Assembly (NCBI RefSeq): GCF_900105325.1
Contig: NZ_FNSU01000001.1
Location: 620,001 to 684,000, forward strand
Reading direction: 5' to 3'
Origin: Pseudomonas marginalis
GTDB lineage: Bacteria > Pseudomonadota > Gammaproteobacteria > Pseudomonadales > Pseudomonadaceae
DNA: 64,000 nucleotides
Notes under the pieces: model-generated
Databases searched by the model: none
What the model was told of the DNA's origin: nothing
The model's input: the letters and a program-made list of their open reading frames with translations, nothing else
Part shown: positions 26,442 to 36,572 of the stretch, piece by piece
Layout: each line of letters opens with the position of its first letter
How positions within the stretch are numbered: position 1 is the stretch's first letter
Position numbers and translations under genes: made by a program

Positions 26442-27361
26442 GCGTGGTGGTACGCCGGTTCGACGAGGAATTCGAGCAGGGCTTTTTGCGCGTGCAGGCG
26501 GTTCTCTGCCTGGTCCCAGGCCACGGAGCGTGGGTCATCGAGCAGGTCGAGGCTGATTTCTTCACCCCGGTGGGCGGGCAGGCAGTGCATGAACAGCACG
26601 TCCGGCGCGGCCATGTCGAGCAGGGCGCGGGTCACCTGGAAGGGCGCGAACAGGGCCAGGCGCTTGGCGGTTTCGTCTTCCTGGCCCATGGAGGTCCAGA
26701 CGTCGGTGCTGACCAGGTGGGCGCCGATCGCTGCATCCTTTGGATCGCGCAGGATCTGCACACGGCCATCGGCCTTGGCCAGGAACTCGGCGGCCGGTTC
26801 GAAGCCTTCCGGGCAGGCGATGCGCAGGTGGAAGTCGAACTGAATCGCCGCTTCTATATAGCTGTTGCACATGTTGTTGCCGTCACCGATCCAGGCCACG
26901 GTCTTGCCCTGGATCGAGCCACGGTGCTCAAGGAAGGTCTGCATGTCGGCCAGCAACTGGCATGGGTGCAGGTCATCGGACAGGCCGTTGATTACCGGCA
27001 CGCGCGAGTTGGCGGCGAATTCGGTCAGGGTGCTGTGGGCGAAGGTACGGATCATCACCGCATCGAGCATTCGCGACATGACGATCGCGCAGTCGCTGAT
27101 CGGCTCGCCACGGCCCAGTTGGGTGTCACGCGGCGACAGGAAGATGGCCTGGCCACCCAGCTGGATCATGCCCGCTTCGAACGACAGGCGAGTGCGGGTC
27201 GACGACTTCTCGAAAATCATCCCGAGCACGCGGTTTTTCAAAGGCTCGAACAGTACGCCGCGGTTACGCAGGTCTTTAAGCTCAATGCCTCGACGGATCA
27301 CGCTGACCAGCTCTTCGGGCGTGCAATCCATCAGGGAGAGAAAGTGCCTTGCGCTCATCAT
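26438..27361 (-). CDS. argF: anabolic ornithine carbamoyltransferase
   Basis: 307 residues. The carbamoyl-phosphate motif is EKSSTRTR, ornithine-site motifs include HCLPAHRG, and the conserved GLSDDLHPCQLLADMQT is intact. It makes citrulline in arginine synthesis. A second ATG (27358) gives nearly the same protein. An ArgR-type site overlaps its promoter at 27473-27500, and argG in the same pathway lies at 35110. Confidence 0.95.
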   Translation of the reverse strand: MMSARHFLSLMDCTPEELVSVIRRGIELKDLRNRGVLFEPLKNRVLGMIFEKSSTRTRLSFEAGMIQLGGQAIFLSPRDTQLGRGEPISDCAIVMSRMLDAVMIRTFAHSTLTEFAANSRVPVINGLSDDLHPCQLLADMQTFLEHRGSIQGKTVAWIGDGNNMCNSYIEAAIQFDFHLRIACPEGFEPAAEFLAKADGRVQILRDPKDAAIGAHLVSTDVWTSMGQEDETAKRLALFAPFQVTRALLDMAAPDVLFMHCLPAHRGEEISLDLLDDPRSVAWDQAENRLHAQKALLEFLVEPAYHHA

Positions 27362-27472
27362 TAACTACCTTTTTGCAACAGACCGCAGATACTCAAAGCC
27401 TTGTTTATTGTGACAACGGGCGAGACCTGCGGCGAAAGCCGCACGGGGCGACGAAATAGGGGAAGGCGCGAT

Positions 27473-27500
27473 CTTATAATTAAATGTCGCGTCTTACCAA
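27473..27500 (-). promoter_or_regulatory. candidate argF promoter with overlapping ArgR half-site
   Basis: On the minus strand TTGGTA (27500-27495), 16-nt spacer, TATAAG (27478-27473). The plus strand carries TGTCGC-N8-AA (27485-27500), the half-site pattern known for P. aeruginosa ArgR, lying across the -35/spacer. This fits arginine repression of argF. The rest of the 27362-27789 gap shows no convincing gene; it also holds the small palindrome GTTACAGGCTCTGTAAC near 27654. Confidence 0.5.
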
Positions 27501-27789
27501 TAGGGCTACGGTTTTATGGGTGTTCAAGAAGGGCGCAAGAGCGCATTCGAAGACGGTTTCCAGACAGCAGCAGGTCATTTGTACACTGGCCTCGCAACCA
27601 TTTGCAATGTGCAGGGGCGGGCCCAGGCCGGGCTGCGTCGGTTTTAGACGTGGGTTACAGGCTCTGTAACATTTGCTCATGTTTGTTCATGGCCTGGCCT
27701 GATGGCTATCGATTCACAGGACGAACGATGCTGGCGCCTGTCATGGTCACGGCCCATAGTCAGGCCAAAGCCCAATAAAGAGACTGGCC

Positions 27790-29898
27790 ATGACCAAGAC
27801 TCTCCATCACCGTGCCTGCCACCTGTGTGAAGCCATCTGTGGCCTGACCCTGGAAACCACCCAAGCCGAAGACGGCAGCCTGGCGATCACCTCGATCAAG
27901 GGCGACACGCTGGACAGCTTCAGTCGCGGCCATATCTGCCCCAAGGCCGTGGCGTTGCAGGACATACAGAATGATCCTGACCGCCTGCACCAGCCCATGT
28001 TGCGGGTGGGCAGCGAATGGCAGCCAATCCCGTGGGATGAGGCGTTTGCCCTGGTCGCGGAGCGGCTGGCGGGCATCCAGGCGCGGCATGGACAGAATGC
28101 AGTGGCGGTGTATCAGGGCAACCCCAGCGTGCACAACTATGGGCTGATGACCCACAGCAACTACTTCCTCGGCCAGCTCAAGACGCGCAACCGATTTTCT
28201 GCCACCTCCGTAGACCAGTTGCCCCATCACCTCACCAGCCACCTCATGTACGGCCACGGCCTGTTGCTGCCGATTCCGGACATCGACCACACCGACTTCA
28301 TGCTGATCCTGGGCGGCAACCCGCTGGCCTCCAACGGCAGCATCATGACCGTGCCCGATGTGGAGAAGCGTCTCAAGGCTATCCAGGCCCGGGGTGGCAA
28401 GGTGGTGGTGGTCGATCCTCGGCGCAGTGAGACGGCGGCGATCGCTGATCAGCATCTGTTCGTGCGGCCTGGCGGGGATGCGGCGTTGCTGTTCGGGGTA
28501 CTCAACACACTGTTCACCGAGAACCTGACGCGTGACAGTCATTTGCCGGTAGAGGGCCTTGAGGATGTGCGCCGTGCGATCCTCGGCTTTACCGCCGAAG
28601 CCATGAGCCGCCAGTGTGCCGTACCCGCCGGGCAGATTCGCCAGTTGGCACGGGATTTCGCTGCTGCGGATAAAGCGGTGTGCTACGGGCGCATGGGGGT
28701 GTCGACCCAGGCGTTCGGTACGCTGTGTCATTGGCTGGTGCAGTTGATCAACCTGGTCACTGGCAACCTCGACCGCGAAGGCGGTGCGTTATGCACCAGT
28801 CCGGCAGTGGACTTGGTCGCGTCCACCGGTGGCGGGCATTTCAATCGCTGGCAGAGTCGCGTGTCCGGGCGCCCGGAGTACGGCGGCGAGTTGCCAGTGT
28901 CTGTATTGGCCGAAGAAATGCTCACCGGCGGCGAAGGACAGGTCCGCGCGCTGGTGACGGTGGCGGGCAACCCGGTGTTGTCGACCCCCAATGGCCGCCA
29001 GTTGGAGCAGGCCCTGGACGGCTTGGAGTTCATGGTCAGCATCGACCTCTATATCAACGAGACCACGCGTTATGCCGATCTGATCCTGCCGTCCACTTCG
29101 GCGCTGGAAAACGACCACTACGACACCACGTTCAACATGTTCGCCGTGCGCAATGTCACCCGTTTCAATCGCGCGATCCTGCCCAAGCCTGAGGGGGCGT
29201 TGCATGACTGGGAGATCTTCGTCGGCTTGGCCACGGCATTCGCTGCGCACACCGGTATGGCGCTCAAGCCCACCATGCCGCCTGCGCAAATGATCGACTT
29301 CGGCCTGCGCGCCGGCGCTTATGGTGATGCGTCGAGCCATCAGTTGTCGGTGGCGAAGCTGGCGGACCATCCCCATGGCATGGACCTGGGGCCGCTCAAG
29401 CCAAATCTCGCCGCGCGGTTGAAAACCGTGGATGGCAAGGTGCAGGCGGCACCGGCAGTGATTCTGGCGGATCTGGCGCGCTTTGCGGCGCAGCCGATGC
29501 CTGTGGCTGACGAGTTGCTGCTGATCGGCCGTCGCCATGTGCGCAGTAATAATTCCTGGATGCATAACTATCACCGGCTGGTGAAGGGTAAGCCTCGGCA
29601 CCAGTTGCATATGCATCCCGACGACCTGGCCAGTCGCCAGTTGGCAGATGGGCAGCGGGTGCGCGTCAGTTCACGTATCGGCATGATCGAAGTGGAGGTG
29701 GTCGCCAGCCTGGACATGATGCCCGGCGTGGTCAGCCTGCCCCATGGTTGGGGTCACGGCCGTCCTGGCGTCCAGATGAGCATCGCCAGCGAGCAACCCG
29801 GGGCGAGCGCGAATGACTTGACCGACGAGCGGCAATTGGATGAGTTGTCGGGCAATGCGGCCTTGAATGGCGTACCTGTCCAAGTCGCTGCCGCATAA
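27790..29898 (+). CDS. molybdopterin (bis-MGD) oxidoreductase, formate-dehydrogenase-like
   Basis: 702 residues. An N-terminal [4Fe-4S] site is formed by Cys10, Cys13, Cys17 and Cys50 (CPK), followed by the MoCo domains (GGNPLASNGS, VVVDPRRSETA, MGVSTQAFGT) and a C-terminal molydopterin dinucleotide-binding domain (LLIGRRHVRSNNSWMHN). No Tat signal precedes it, so it is cytoplasmic. No accessory subunit is nearby. The substrate is unknown; such stand-alone members are common in pseudomonads. Confidence 0.85.
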   Translation: MTKTLHHRACHLCEAICGLTLETTQAEDGSLAITSIKGDTLDSFSRGHICPKAVALQDIQNDPDRLHQPMLRVGSEWQPIPWDEAFALVAERLAGIQARHGQNAVAVYQGNPSVHNYGLMTHSNYFLGQLKTRNRFSATSVDQLPHHLTSHLMYGHGLLLPIPDIDHTDFMLILGGNPLASNGSIMTVPDVEKRLKAIQARGGKVVVVDPRRSETAAIADQHLFVRPGGDAALLFGVLNTLFTENLTRDSHLPVEGLEDVRRAILGFTAEAMSRQCAVPAGQIRQLARDFAAADKAVCYGRMGVSTQAFGTLCHWLVQLINLVTGNLDREGGALCTSPAVDLVASTGGGHFNRWQSRVSGRPEYGGELPVSVLAEEMLTGGEGQVRALVTVAGNPVLSTPNGRQLEQALDGLEFMVSIDLYINETTRYADLILPSTSALENDHYDTTFNMFAVRNVTRFNRAILPKPEGALHDWEIFVGLATAFAAHTGMALKPTMPPAQMIDFGLRAGAYGDASSHQLSVAKLADHPHGMDLGPLKPNLAARLKTVDGKVQAAPAVILADLARFAAQPMPVADELLLIGRRHVRSNNSWMHNYHRLVKGKPRHQLHMHPDDLASRQLADGQRVRVSSRIGMIEVEVVASLDMMPGVVSLPHGWGHGRPGVQMSIASEQPGASANDLTDERQLDELSGNAALNGVPVQVAAA

Positions 29899-29984
29899 GG
29901 AGCCCGAGCACCGCGTTGGAATTTTGCGTTACAATGCGCCACCGTGCCGACCTGTGAGTCGCAAAGTTCCAGCCGAGGTGTTCC

Positions 29985-30323
29985 ATGGATATCATCGAAA
30001 CGATCAAAGAGCAGATTGCCAACAACACCATTCTGCTTTACATGAAGGGCGCACCTAACGCTCCTCAGTGCGGTTTCTCCGCGAAGGCTTCCCAGGCTGT
30101 TATGCAGTGTGGCGAGAAGTTCGCTTACGTGGATATCCTGCAAAACCCGGAAATCCGCGCCAACCTGCCGAAGTACGCCAACTGGCCTACCTTCCCGCAA
30201 CTGTGGGTAGCCGGCGAGCTGGTCGGCGGTAGCGATATCATCACCGAAATGGCAGCTGATGGTTCGTTGCAGGCGTTGATCAAAGATGCAGCAGCAAACG
30301 CGGCGGCCAAGACCGACGCTTGA
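29985..30323 (+). CDS. grxD: monothiol glutaredoxin Grx4
   Basis: 112 residues with the monothiol active site CGFS (PQCGFSAKA) and the glutathione contacts WPTFPQLW and GGSDII. Grx4 carries [2Fe-2S] clusters and works with BolA-like proteins in iron homeostasis. It lies beside bfr and bfd, an iron-handling neighbourhood. Confidence 0.95.
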   Translation: MDIIETIKEQIANNTILLYMKGAPNAPQCGFSAKASQAVMQCGEKFAYVDILQNPEIRANLPKYANWPTFPQLWVAGELVGGSDIITEMAADGSLQALIKDAAANAAAKTDA

Positions 30324-30335
30324 TTCGCCTGCGAT

Positions 30336-30373
30336 AAAAAGCCCCGCTTCTCGTGAGAGAGCGGGGCTTTTTT
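30336..30373. terminator. bidirectional terminator between grxD and bfr
   Basis: AAAAAGCCCCGCT...AGCGGGGCTTTTTT with U-runs on both strands; it serves the convergent genes. Confidence 0.9.
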
Positions 30374-30394
30374 GTACCTGAGAGAGCGACGGGA

Positions 30395-30865
30395 TTATTC
30401 GCCCATCTGCGATTGCAGGTAGTTTTCCAGGCTGACTTTATCGATCAGGCCCAGTTGGGTTTCCAGCCAGTCGATATGTTCTTCCTGGTCTTCCAGGATG
30501 TCTTCCAGCAGTTCGCGGCTGCCGAAGTCGCCCTTGGTCTCGCAATGTGCAATGGCGGCCTTGAGGTCGCTGTGGCTCTTGCGTTCAAAGCCCAGGTCGC
30601 TGCTGATCATTTCCTGGGTGTGCTCGCCGATGTTCAGCTTGCCCAGGTCCTGTACGTTCGGCAGGCCTTCGAGGAACAGGATGCGCTTGATCAGCGCGTC
30701 GGCGTCCTTCATGGCCTTGATGGATTCTTTGTATTCACGCTTGCCAAGCTTTTCCAGGCCCCAATCGTCGTACATGCGCGCATGCAGGAAGTACTGATTG
30801 ATCGCGACCAGTTCATTGGCAAGGATTTTGTTGAGTTGCTGGATGACTGAGATGTCGCCTTTCAT
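30395..30865 (-). CDS. bfr: bacterioferritin, heme-binding subunit with altered ferroxidase site
   Basis: 156 residues, full-length bacterioferritin. The heme ligand Met52 is present, as are Glu18, Glu94 and His130, but the diiron ligands usually found at 51 (Glu), 54 (His) and 127 (Glu) are Ala, Asp and Gln. The subunit can therefore bind heme but probably cannot oxidise iron alone and would need a catalytic partner in a mixed 24-mer, as described for alpha-type Bfr of P. putida (from memory). bfd lies next to it on the same strand. Confidence 0.9.
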   Translation of the reverse strand: MKGDISVIQQLNKILANELVAINQYFLHARMYDDWGLEKLGKREYKESIKAMKDADALIKRILFLEGLPNVQDLGKLNIGEHTQEMISSDLGFERKSHSDLKAAIAHCETKGDFGSRELLEDILEDQEEHIDWLETQLGLIDKVSLENYLQSQMGE

Positions 30866-31021
30866 GACTGGGGTCCTGCCCTGTAGTAGCTGTGTATAAG
30901 GCGGAGTTTGAGCGGCGAAAACCCTAGTGTCAAACCTAAGTTATTGAATAATAAATGAAAATTAATCGGAATAAGAATGTTTGTGTTCCGCGTCTTAGCG
31001 CTAACTAATTGAATTACAGGC

Positions 31022-31053
31022 ATAAAAAAACCGGACACTCGGTCCGGTTCTTC
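31022..31053 (-). terminator. terminator after bfd
   Basis: ACCGGAC-ACTC-GTCCGGT stem (approximately), followed on the minus strand by seven T. It separates bfd from bfr, so the two iron genes are not one transcript. Confidence 0.85.
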
Positions 31054-31066
31054 AAAACACGCCTAT

Positions 31067-31285
31067 TTAGGCGTGTGTAAATTCTGCTGAGTAGGGAACA
31101 GCGGCCTGTGCTGTTTGCAGCTGCGTCAGGGTTTCCCGTACCACTTGCTTGGCGAGGCAAGCACATTTACCACATTGACTGGCAACGCCGGTGGTTTCAC
31201 GCACTTCCTTGTAGCTGCAGCAACCTTCATAGATTGCTTCGCGGATTTGTCCGTCGGTGACGCCGGTACACAGGCACACATACAT
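31067..31285 (-). CDS. bfd: bacterioferritin-associated ferredoxin
   Basis: 72 residues. The four [2Fe-2S] cysteines are in the Bfd arrangement: Cys4, Cys6, Cys38 and Cys41 (CLC, QCGKC). Bfd docks on bacterioferritin and reduces the core so that iron is released. A Fur box about 49 bp upstream fits induction by iron starvation. Confidence 0.92.
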   Translation of the reverse strand: MYVCLCTGVTDGQIREAIYEGCCSYKEVRETTGVASQCGKCACLAKQVVRETLTQLQTAQAAVPYSAEFTHA

Positions 31286-31333
31286 AAGGGAGAACCGTCG
31301 CGGGTTTAAGGCTTAAGTGCGATGGATCTTAAT

Positions 31334-31352
31334 GTTAACGAGAATGATTGTC
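31334..31352. promoter_or_regulatory. Fur box upstream of bfd
   Basis: GTTAACGAGAATGATTGTC matches the 19-bp Fur consensus at 14 of 19 positions. It lies 49-67 bp upstream of the bfd start; the divergent peroxiredoxin gene starts 178 bp away and is less likely to be controlled by it. Confidence 0.7.
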
Positions 31353-31529
31353 AAAGTAGATTCGTAGGGTATTGGCCTGCACCGCCCTCACGCTGACGAA
31401 CGGTTTTTTCAGTGTATGATGGTCGGTCTTCACGAAGCGTGACTGCGTCACAGGGCTGTCGCTTGAATGCGGCAGACTCAAGGCCGGTCCTTTTACTTCA
31501 ATCGTCACCCTTACATCAGGAGATACCCA

Positions 31530-32132
31530 ATGAGCGTACTCGTCGGCAAACAAGCCCCGGATTTCGACGTACCTGCCGTGCTCGGCAATGGCGAAATCGT
31601 TGACAGCTTCAAACTGTCTGAAGCCATCAAAGGCAAATACGGCCTGGTGTTCTTCTACCCGCTGGACTTCACCTTCGTCTGCCCTTCGGAGCTGATCGCT
31701 CTGGACCACCGCATGGACGATTTCAAGGCGCGTAACGTTGAAGTGGTTGCCGTTTCCATCGACTCCCATTTCACCCACAACGCCTGGCGCAACACGGCCA
31801 TCAACGATGGCGGCATCGGCAAAGTCAAATACACCATGGCTGCCGACATGAAGCACGACATCGCCAAGGCCTACGACGTTGAGTCCGAAGGTGGCGTGGC
31901 GTTCCGCGGCGCGTTCCTGATCGATGACAAGGGCGTTGTGCGCTCCCAGATCATCAACGACCTGCCGCTGGGCCGTAACATGGAAGAGCTGATCCGTCTG
32001 GTCGACGCCCTGCAATTCCACGAAGAGCACGGCGAAGTCTGCCCTGCCAACTGGAAAAAAGGCGACAAAGGCATGAACGCTTCGCCTGAAGGCGTTGCGG
32101 CTTACCTGACCGAGAACGCTGGCAAGCTGTAA
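31530..32132 (+). CDS. typical 2-Cys peroxiredoxin (AhpC/TSA family)
   Basis: 200 residues from the ATG at 31530 (CAGGAGA upstream). Peroxidatic Cys in FTFVCPSE (about residue 51) and resolving Cys in HGEVCPANW (about 172). It reduces H2O2 and alkyl peroxides with thioredoxin or AhpF as electron donor. No ahpF is nearby, so this is the PA3529-type stand-alone enzyme. Confidence 0.92.
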   Translation: MSVLVGKQAPDFDVPAVLGNGEIVDSFKLSEAIKGKYGLVFFYPLDFTFVCPSELIALDHRMDDFKARNVEVVAVSIDSHFTHNAWRNTAINDGGIGKVKYTMAADMKHDIAKAYDVESEGGVAFRGAFLIDDKGVVRSQIINDLPLGRNMEELIRLVDALQFHEEHGEVCPANWKKGDKGMNASPEGVAAYLTENAGKL

Positions 32133-32147
32133 GCCGGATTCGCGGGA

Positions 32148-32178
32148 CAAAAAAACCGGCCTGAGAAGGCCGGTTTTT
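32148..32178. terminator. bidirectional terminator between peroxiredoxin and rnt
   Basis: AAAAAAACCGGCC-TGAGAA-GGCCGGTTTTTT hairpin with A/T tracts on both sides. Confidence 0.9.
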
Positions 32179-32197
32179 TCATGCGCGGGATTTGACC

Positions 32198-32872
32198 TCA
32201 GTCGCCGAAGTCTTCCCAGCCGCCCATCTGCTTCCAGCGGTTGACGATGCCGCAGAACAGCTCGGCGGTCTTCTCGGTGTCGTAGCGGGCCGAGTGGGCT
32301 TCGCGACCGTCGAAGTCGATGCCGGCCGCCTGGCAGGCCTTGGCCAAGACGGTCTGGCCATAGGCCAGGCCAGCAAGGGTGGCGGTGTCGAAACTGGAGA
32401 ACGGGTGGAACGGATTGCGCTTCATGTCCAGCCGCGTCACGGCGGCGTTGAGGAAGCCCAGGTCGAAGCTGCTGTTATGCCCGACCAGGATCGCGCGCTT
32501 GCAGCCGTTGGCCTTCAAGGCCTTGCGTACGCCACGGAAGATATCGGTGAGTGCCGCCTCTTCGCTGACGGCCATGCGCAGGGGGTGATCCAGCTTGATC
32601 CCGGTAAACTCCAGGGCTGCCGCTTCGATATTGGCACCTTCAAACGGCTCGACGCGGAAGAAGTGGGTGTGCTCCGGATACACAAAGCCCTGTTCGTCCA
32701 TGCCGATAGTCGTTGCGGCGATTTCCAGCAGTGCATCGGTGGCGCAATTGAAGCCGCCGGTTTCTACGTCGACAACGACAGGCAGGTAGCCGCGGAAACG
32801 TTCGGCCATCGGGTGGCGCGAACCACCACCGCCACCGTGTTCCTGGTCGTCATCGTAATGGTCTTCACTCAC
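32198..32872 (-). CDS. rnt: ribonuclease T
   Basis: 224 residues. DEDDh exonuclease motifs: VVDVETGGFN (Exo I), HNSSFDLGFL (Exo II) and HSARYDTEKTAEL (Exo III). It trims tRNA and rRNA 3' ends. It overlaps pyrC by 4 bp, forming a pyrC-rnt operon. A His/Gly-rich N-terminus (EHGGGGGSRH) precedes the catalytic domain, as in other pseudomonads. Confidence 0.93.
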   Translation of the reverse strand: MSEDHYDDDQEHGGGGGSRHPMAERFRGYLPVVVDVETGGFNCATDALLEIAATTIGMDEQGFVYPEHTHFFRVEPFEGANIEAAALEFTGIKLDHPLRMAVSEEAALTDIFRGVRKALKANGCKRAILVGHNSSFDLGFLNAAVTRLDMKRNPFHPFSSFDTATLAGLAYGQTVLAKACQAAGIDFDGREAHSARYDTEKTAELFCGIVNRWKQMGGWEDFGD

Positions 32873-33915
32873 TTGCTTTCCTCCAGCAGGCGCCAGCGCA
32901 GTGTTTCACCGGCGCGCAGCGGGATAACGGTCAGCTCGCCAAATGGCAGGCTGGCGGGGGCGGTCCAGTCTTCACGGACCAGTGTGATACGGTCGGTATT
33001 CGCCGGCAGGCCATAGAATCGCGGGCCATTGAGGCTGGCGAAACCTTCGAGTTTATCCAGGGCGTTGCGCTGTTCGAACGCTTCGGCATACAGCTCGATG
33101 GCGGCAAACGCGGTGTAGCAACCGGCACAACCGCACGCGGCTTCCTTGGCGTGCTGGGCGTGGGGCGCAGAGTCGGTGCCGAGGAAGAACTTCGGATTAC
33201 CGCTGGTCGCGGCATCCAGCAAGGCCACCTGGTGGGTGTTGCGCTTGAGGATCGGCAGGCAATAGAAGTGCGGCCGAATCCCGCCCACCAGCATGTGGTT
33301 GCGGTTGTACAGCAGGTGATGGGCGGTGATGGTTGCGCCGACGTTGGCCGAGGCCTCGGTGACGAACTGCACGGCATCGGCCGTGGTGATGTGCTCGAAC
33401 ACCACCTTGAGGGTCGGGAACAGCTCGACCACGCGGCGCATGTGCTCGTCGATGAAGATTTTCTCGCGATCGAACACGTCCACGTCGCCACGGGTGACTT
33501 CACCGTGGATCAGCAGCGGCATGCCGACTTCGGCCATGGCTTCGATGGCCGGCAGGATCTTGTCGATGCTGGTCACGCCGGAATCGGAGTTGGTGGTCGC
33601 ACCGGCCGGGTACAGCTTGGCGGCGTGCACGAAACCGCTGGCCTTGGCCTGGCGAATTTCTTCGGGCTGGGTACGGTCGGTGAGGTAGAGCACCATCAAC
33701 GGTTCGAAGCGGCTGCCGGCCGGCCGTGCAGCGAGGATGCGCTGGCGATAGGCGTCGGCTTCGGCGGCGTTACGCACCGGTGGTACCAGGTTAGGCATGA
33801 TGATGGCGCGGCCAAACGTACGCGCTACATCGGCCACGGTTTGGGGCAACGCAGCACCATCGCGAAGATGAATATGCCAGTCGTCGGGACGCAGCAGGGT
33901 CAGGCGGTCGGACAT
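32869..33915 (-). CDS. pyrC: dihydroorotase
   Basis: 348 residues from the ATG at 33915; the frame open to 33975 adds non-family sequence. Metal ligands HIHLRDG and later His/Asp motifs (KLYPAGATTNSDSGV with the carbamylated Lys, LLIHGEVT, FLGTDSAPH) fit class II PyrC. It catalyses ring closure in pyrimidine synthesis. Confidence 0.95.
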   Translation of the reverse strand: MSDRLTLLRPDDWHIHLRDGAALPQTVADVARTFGRAIIMPNLVPPVRNAAEADAYRQRILAARPAGSRFEPLMVLYLTDRTQPEEIRQAKASGFVHAAKLYPAGATTNSDSGVTSIDKILPAIEAMAEVGMPLLIHGEVTRGDVDVFDREKIFIDEHMRRVVELFPTLKVVFEHITTADAVQFVTEASANVGATITAHHLLYNRNHMLVGGIRPHFYCLPILKRNTHQVALLDAATSGNPKFFLGTDSAPHAQHAKEAACGCAGCYTAFAAIELYAEAFEQRNALDKLEGFASLNGPRFYGLPANTDRITLVREDWTAPASLPFGELTVIPLRAGETLRWRLLEESK

Positions 33916-34071
33916 TGGGGATTCCAGGCGGGTCAATCTGGTGGGAATGCTACCGGAAAAGACTCTTGCAGGCACTCGCTATCAAGTTTTGCAGGATGCA
34001 TCCGATAGCCTTTCGTATGCCTTATCGATGTATGACGCTTTGAAGTGTTGTAGAAACCAGTGGAGCCTCCC

Positions 34072-34980
34072 GTGCGCCAGCATTATCTAGCCCTGCTCAG
34101 TGTGTTCGCCAGCCTGCCTGCTATGGCCCTCACGTTCCAGACACGTCTGGAGAACATTGAGTGGAAGGTAGAGGGGGACAAGTTCGAGTGCCGCCTGAGC
34201 CAACCGATCACCGACTTCGGTTCGGGTGAGTTCGTGCGCCGGGCCGGCGAGCAGGCGACGTTTCGTCTGAAAGCCTATAACGGGTCGTTGGGCGCAGGGT
34301 CGGCCACCTTGTTGGCCGCCGCAGCCCCCTGGCAGCCCGGTCGGGGTGACATCAATCTCGGCGCCGTACGTGCCGGCAGCGGTGATGTGCTGTTCAACAG
34401 CTCTCAGGCCCAGGCCGGGCGTCTCTTCAACGGTTTGCTCGATGGACGCTCGCCCACTGTGCGGCACTATGGACGCGAGGGTGGCTATTCGGAGATTCGC
34501 CTGCTGCCGGTGAAATTCAACAAGGCCTACAGCGACTATCAACTGTGCACCGCCAAGTTGCTGCCGATGAATTACGATCAGGTCAAGCAGACCGAAGTGG
34601 GCTTCCCCGGTGGCGGCATCGAGCTGGACGCTGCGGCAAAGCAGAAGCTGGCGGTGATTCTCGAATTCATGAAGGCGGACCCTACCGTCAACCATATCGA
34701 ATTGAACGGCCACTCGGACAACAGCGGCAATCGCCTGAGCAACCGTGATGTTTCACGCCGTCGTGCGCTGGCGGTGATGGACTACTTCAAGGCCAACGGT
34801 ATTCCTGAGTCTCAGATCACCCTGCGGTTCCATGGTGAAAGCTACCCCTTGGCGCCCAACACCACTGCCGCCAACCGGGCCCGTAACCGCCGTGTGAATA
34901 TTCAGCTCGAACGCGCGGCTGCCCCTGAGAAACCGGCCCCCCAGGCCACGGGGCCGAGCAACCCGGCACACACCTCCTGA
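34072..34980 (+). CDS. motY: flagellar T-ring protein MotY
   Basis: 302 residues from the GTG at 34072, favoured over the GTG at 34060 because GGAG then sits 6 nt upstream. A signal peptide ends at LPAMA-LT. The N-terminal MotY domain anchors in the basal body; the C-terminal OmpA-like peptidoglycan-binding domain contains ELNGHSDNSGN and NRARNRRVNIQL. It stabilises stator units around the flagellar motor. Confidence 0.85.
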   Translation: MRQHYLALLSVFASLPAMALTFQTRLENIEWKVEGDKFECRLSQPITDFGSGEFVRRAGEQATFRLKAYNGSLGAGSATLLAAAAPWQPGRGDINLGAVRAGSGDVLFNSSQAQAGRLFNGLLDGRSPTVRHYGREGGYSEIRLLPVKFNKAYSDYQLCTAKLLPMNYDQVKQTEVGFPGGGIELDAAAKQKLAVILEFMKADPTVNHIELNGHSDNSGNRLSNRDVSRRRALAVMDYFKANGIPESQITLRFHGESYPLAPNTTAANRARNRRVNIQLERAAAPEKPAPQATGPSNPAHTS

Positions 34981-35109
34981 AGTGCGACCATCGGTCGCTC
35001 GCTCGACATAATCTGTCGCTTTATCTTCATTTGCTGTCGCGCCCCTGTAAATCCACGGTTTTGATCGGTAGAATCGACGCCTTTCCGTACAACCCCGTGG
35101 AGTGATGGC

Positions 35110-36327
<1,218 letters not shown>

Positions 36328-36342
36328 GTGTCAAGCCGGTTG

Positions 36343-36377
36343 TAAAAATGGCCCCTTGTTCAAGGGGCCATTTTTTT
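36343..36377 (+). terminator. argG terminator
   Basis: AATGGCCCCTTG-TTCAAGGGGCCATT followed by TTTTTTT, 16 bp after the stop. Confidence 0.92.
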
Positions 36378-36481
36378 GTCTTGAATTCTTGATTAAGTCC
36401 ACTTTCTTTAAACTTGTTTAATCAGTGTTTTTGATGATGGGGACGCTGGTTTTTTGTCGGGGGAATGTTTTTTATCATTTG

Positions 36482-36572
36482 TGTAGGAACCAGTCTTACA
36501 GATAATTCACTCATGTAGGTGCGAGGAGTATGTAAGAAGCCAAAAATTCTGTAGGAAATAAGGATGTAAGTA
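36482..36572. promoter_or_regulatory. cluster of six TGTA(A/G)G elements upstream of the LuxR-type regulator
   Basis: TGTAGGAA at 36482, its inverse TCTTACA at 36494-36500, TGTAGGT at 36514, TGTAAGAA at 36531, TGTAGGAA at 36550 and TGTAAGTA at 36565. The first pair is an inverted repeat (TGTAGGA-ACCAG-TCTTACA). The motif resembles sites I recall for EvgA/BvgA-type regulators, and the gene 340 bp downstream encodes one. The whole 36378-36915 gap is AT-rich, and apart from this array I see no convincing gene (a 96-codon frame at 36576 is listed under rejections). Confidence 0.5.

Noticed and set aside
27401..27778. Rightward 125-codon ORF between argF and the molybdopterin gene
   Set aside because: Basic, low-complexity sequence overlapping the argF promoter; no ribosome site.
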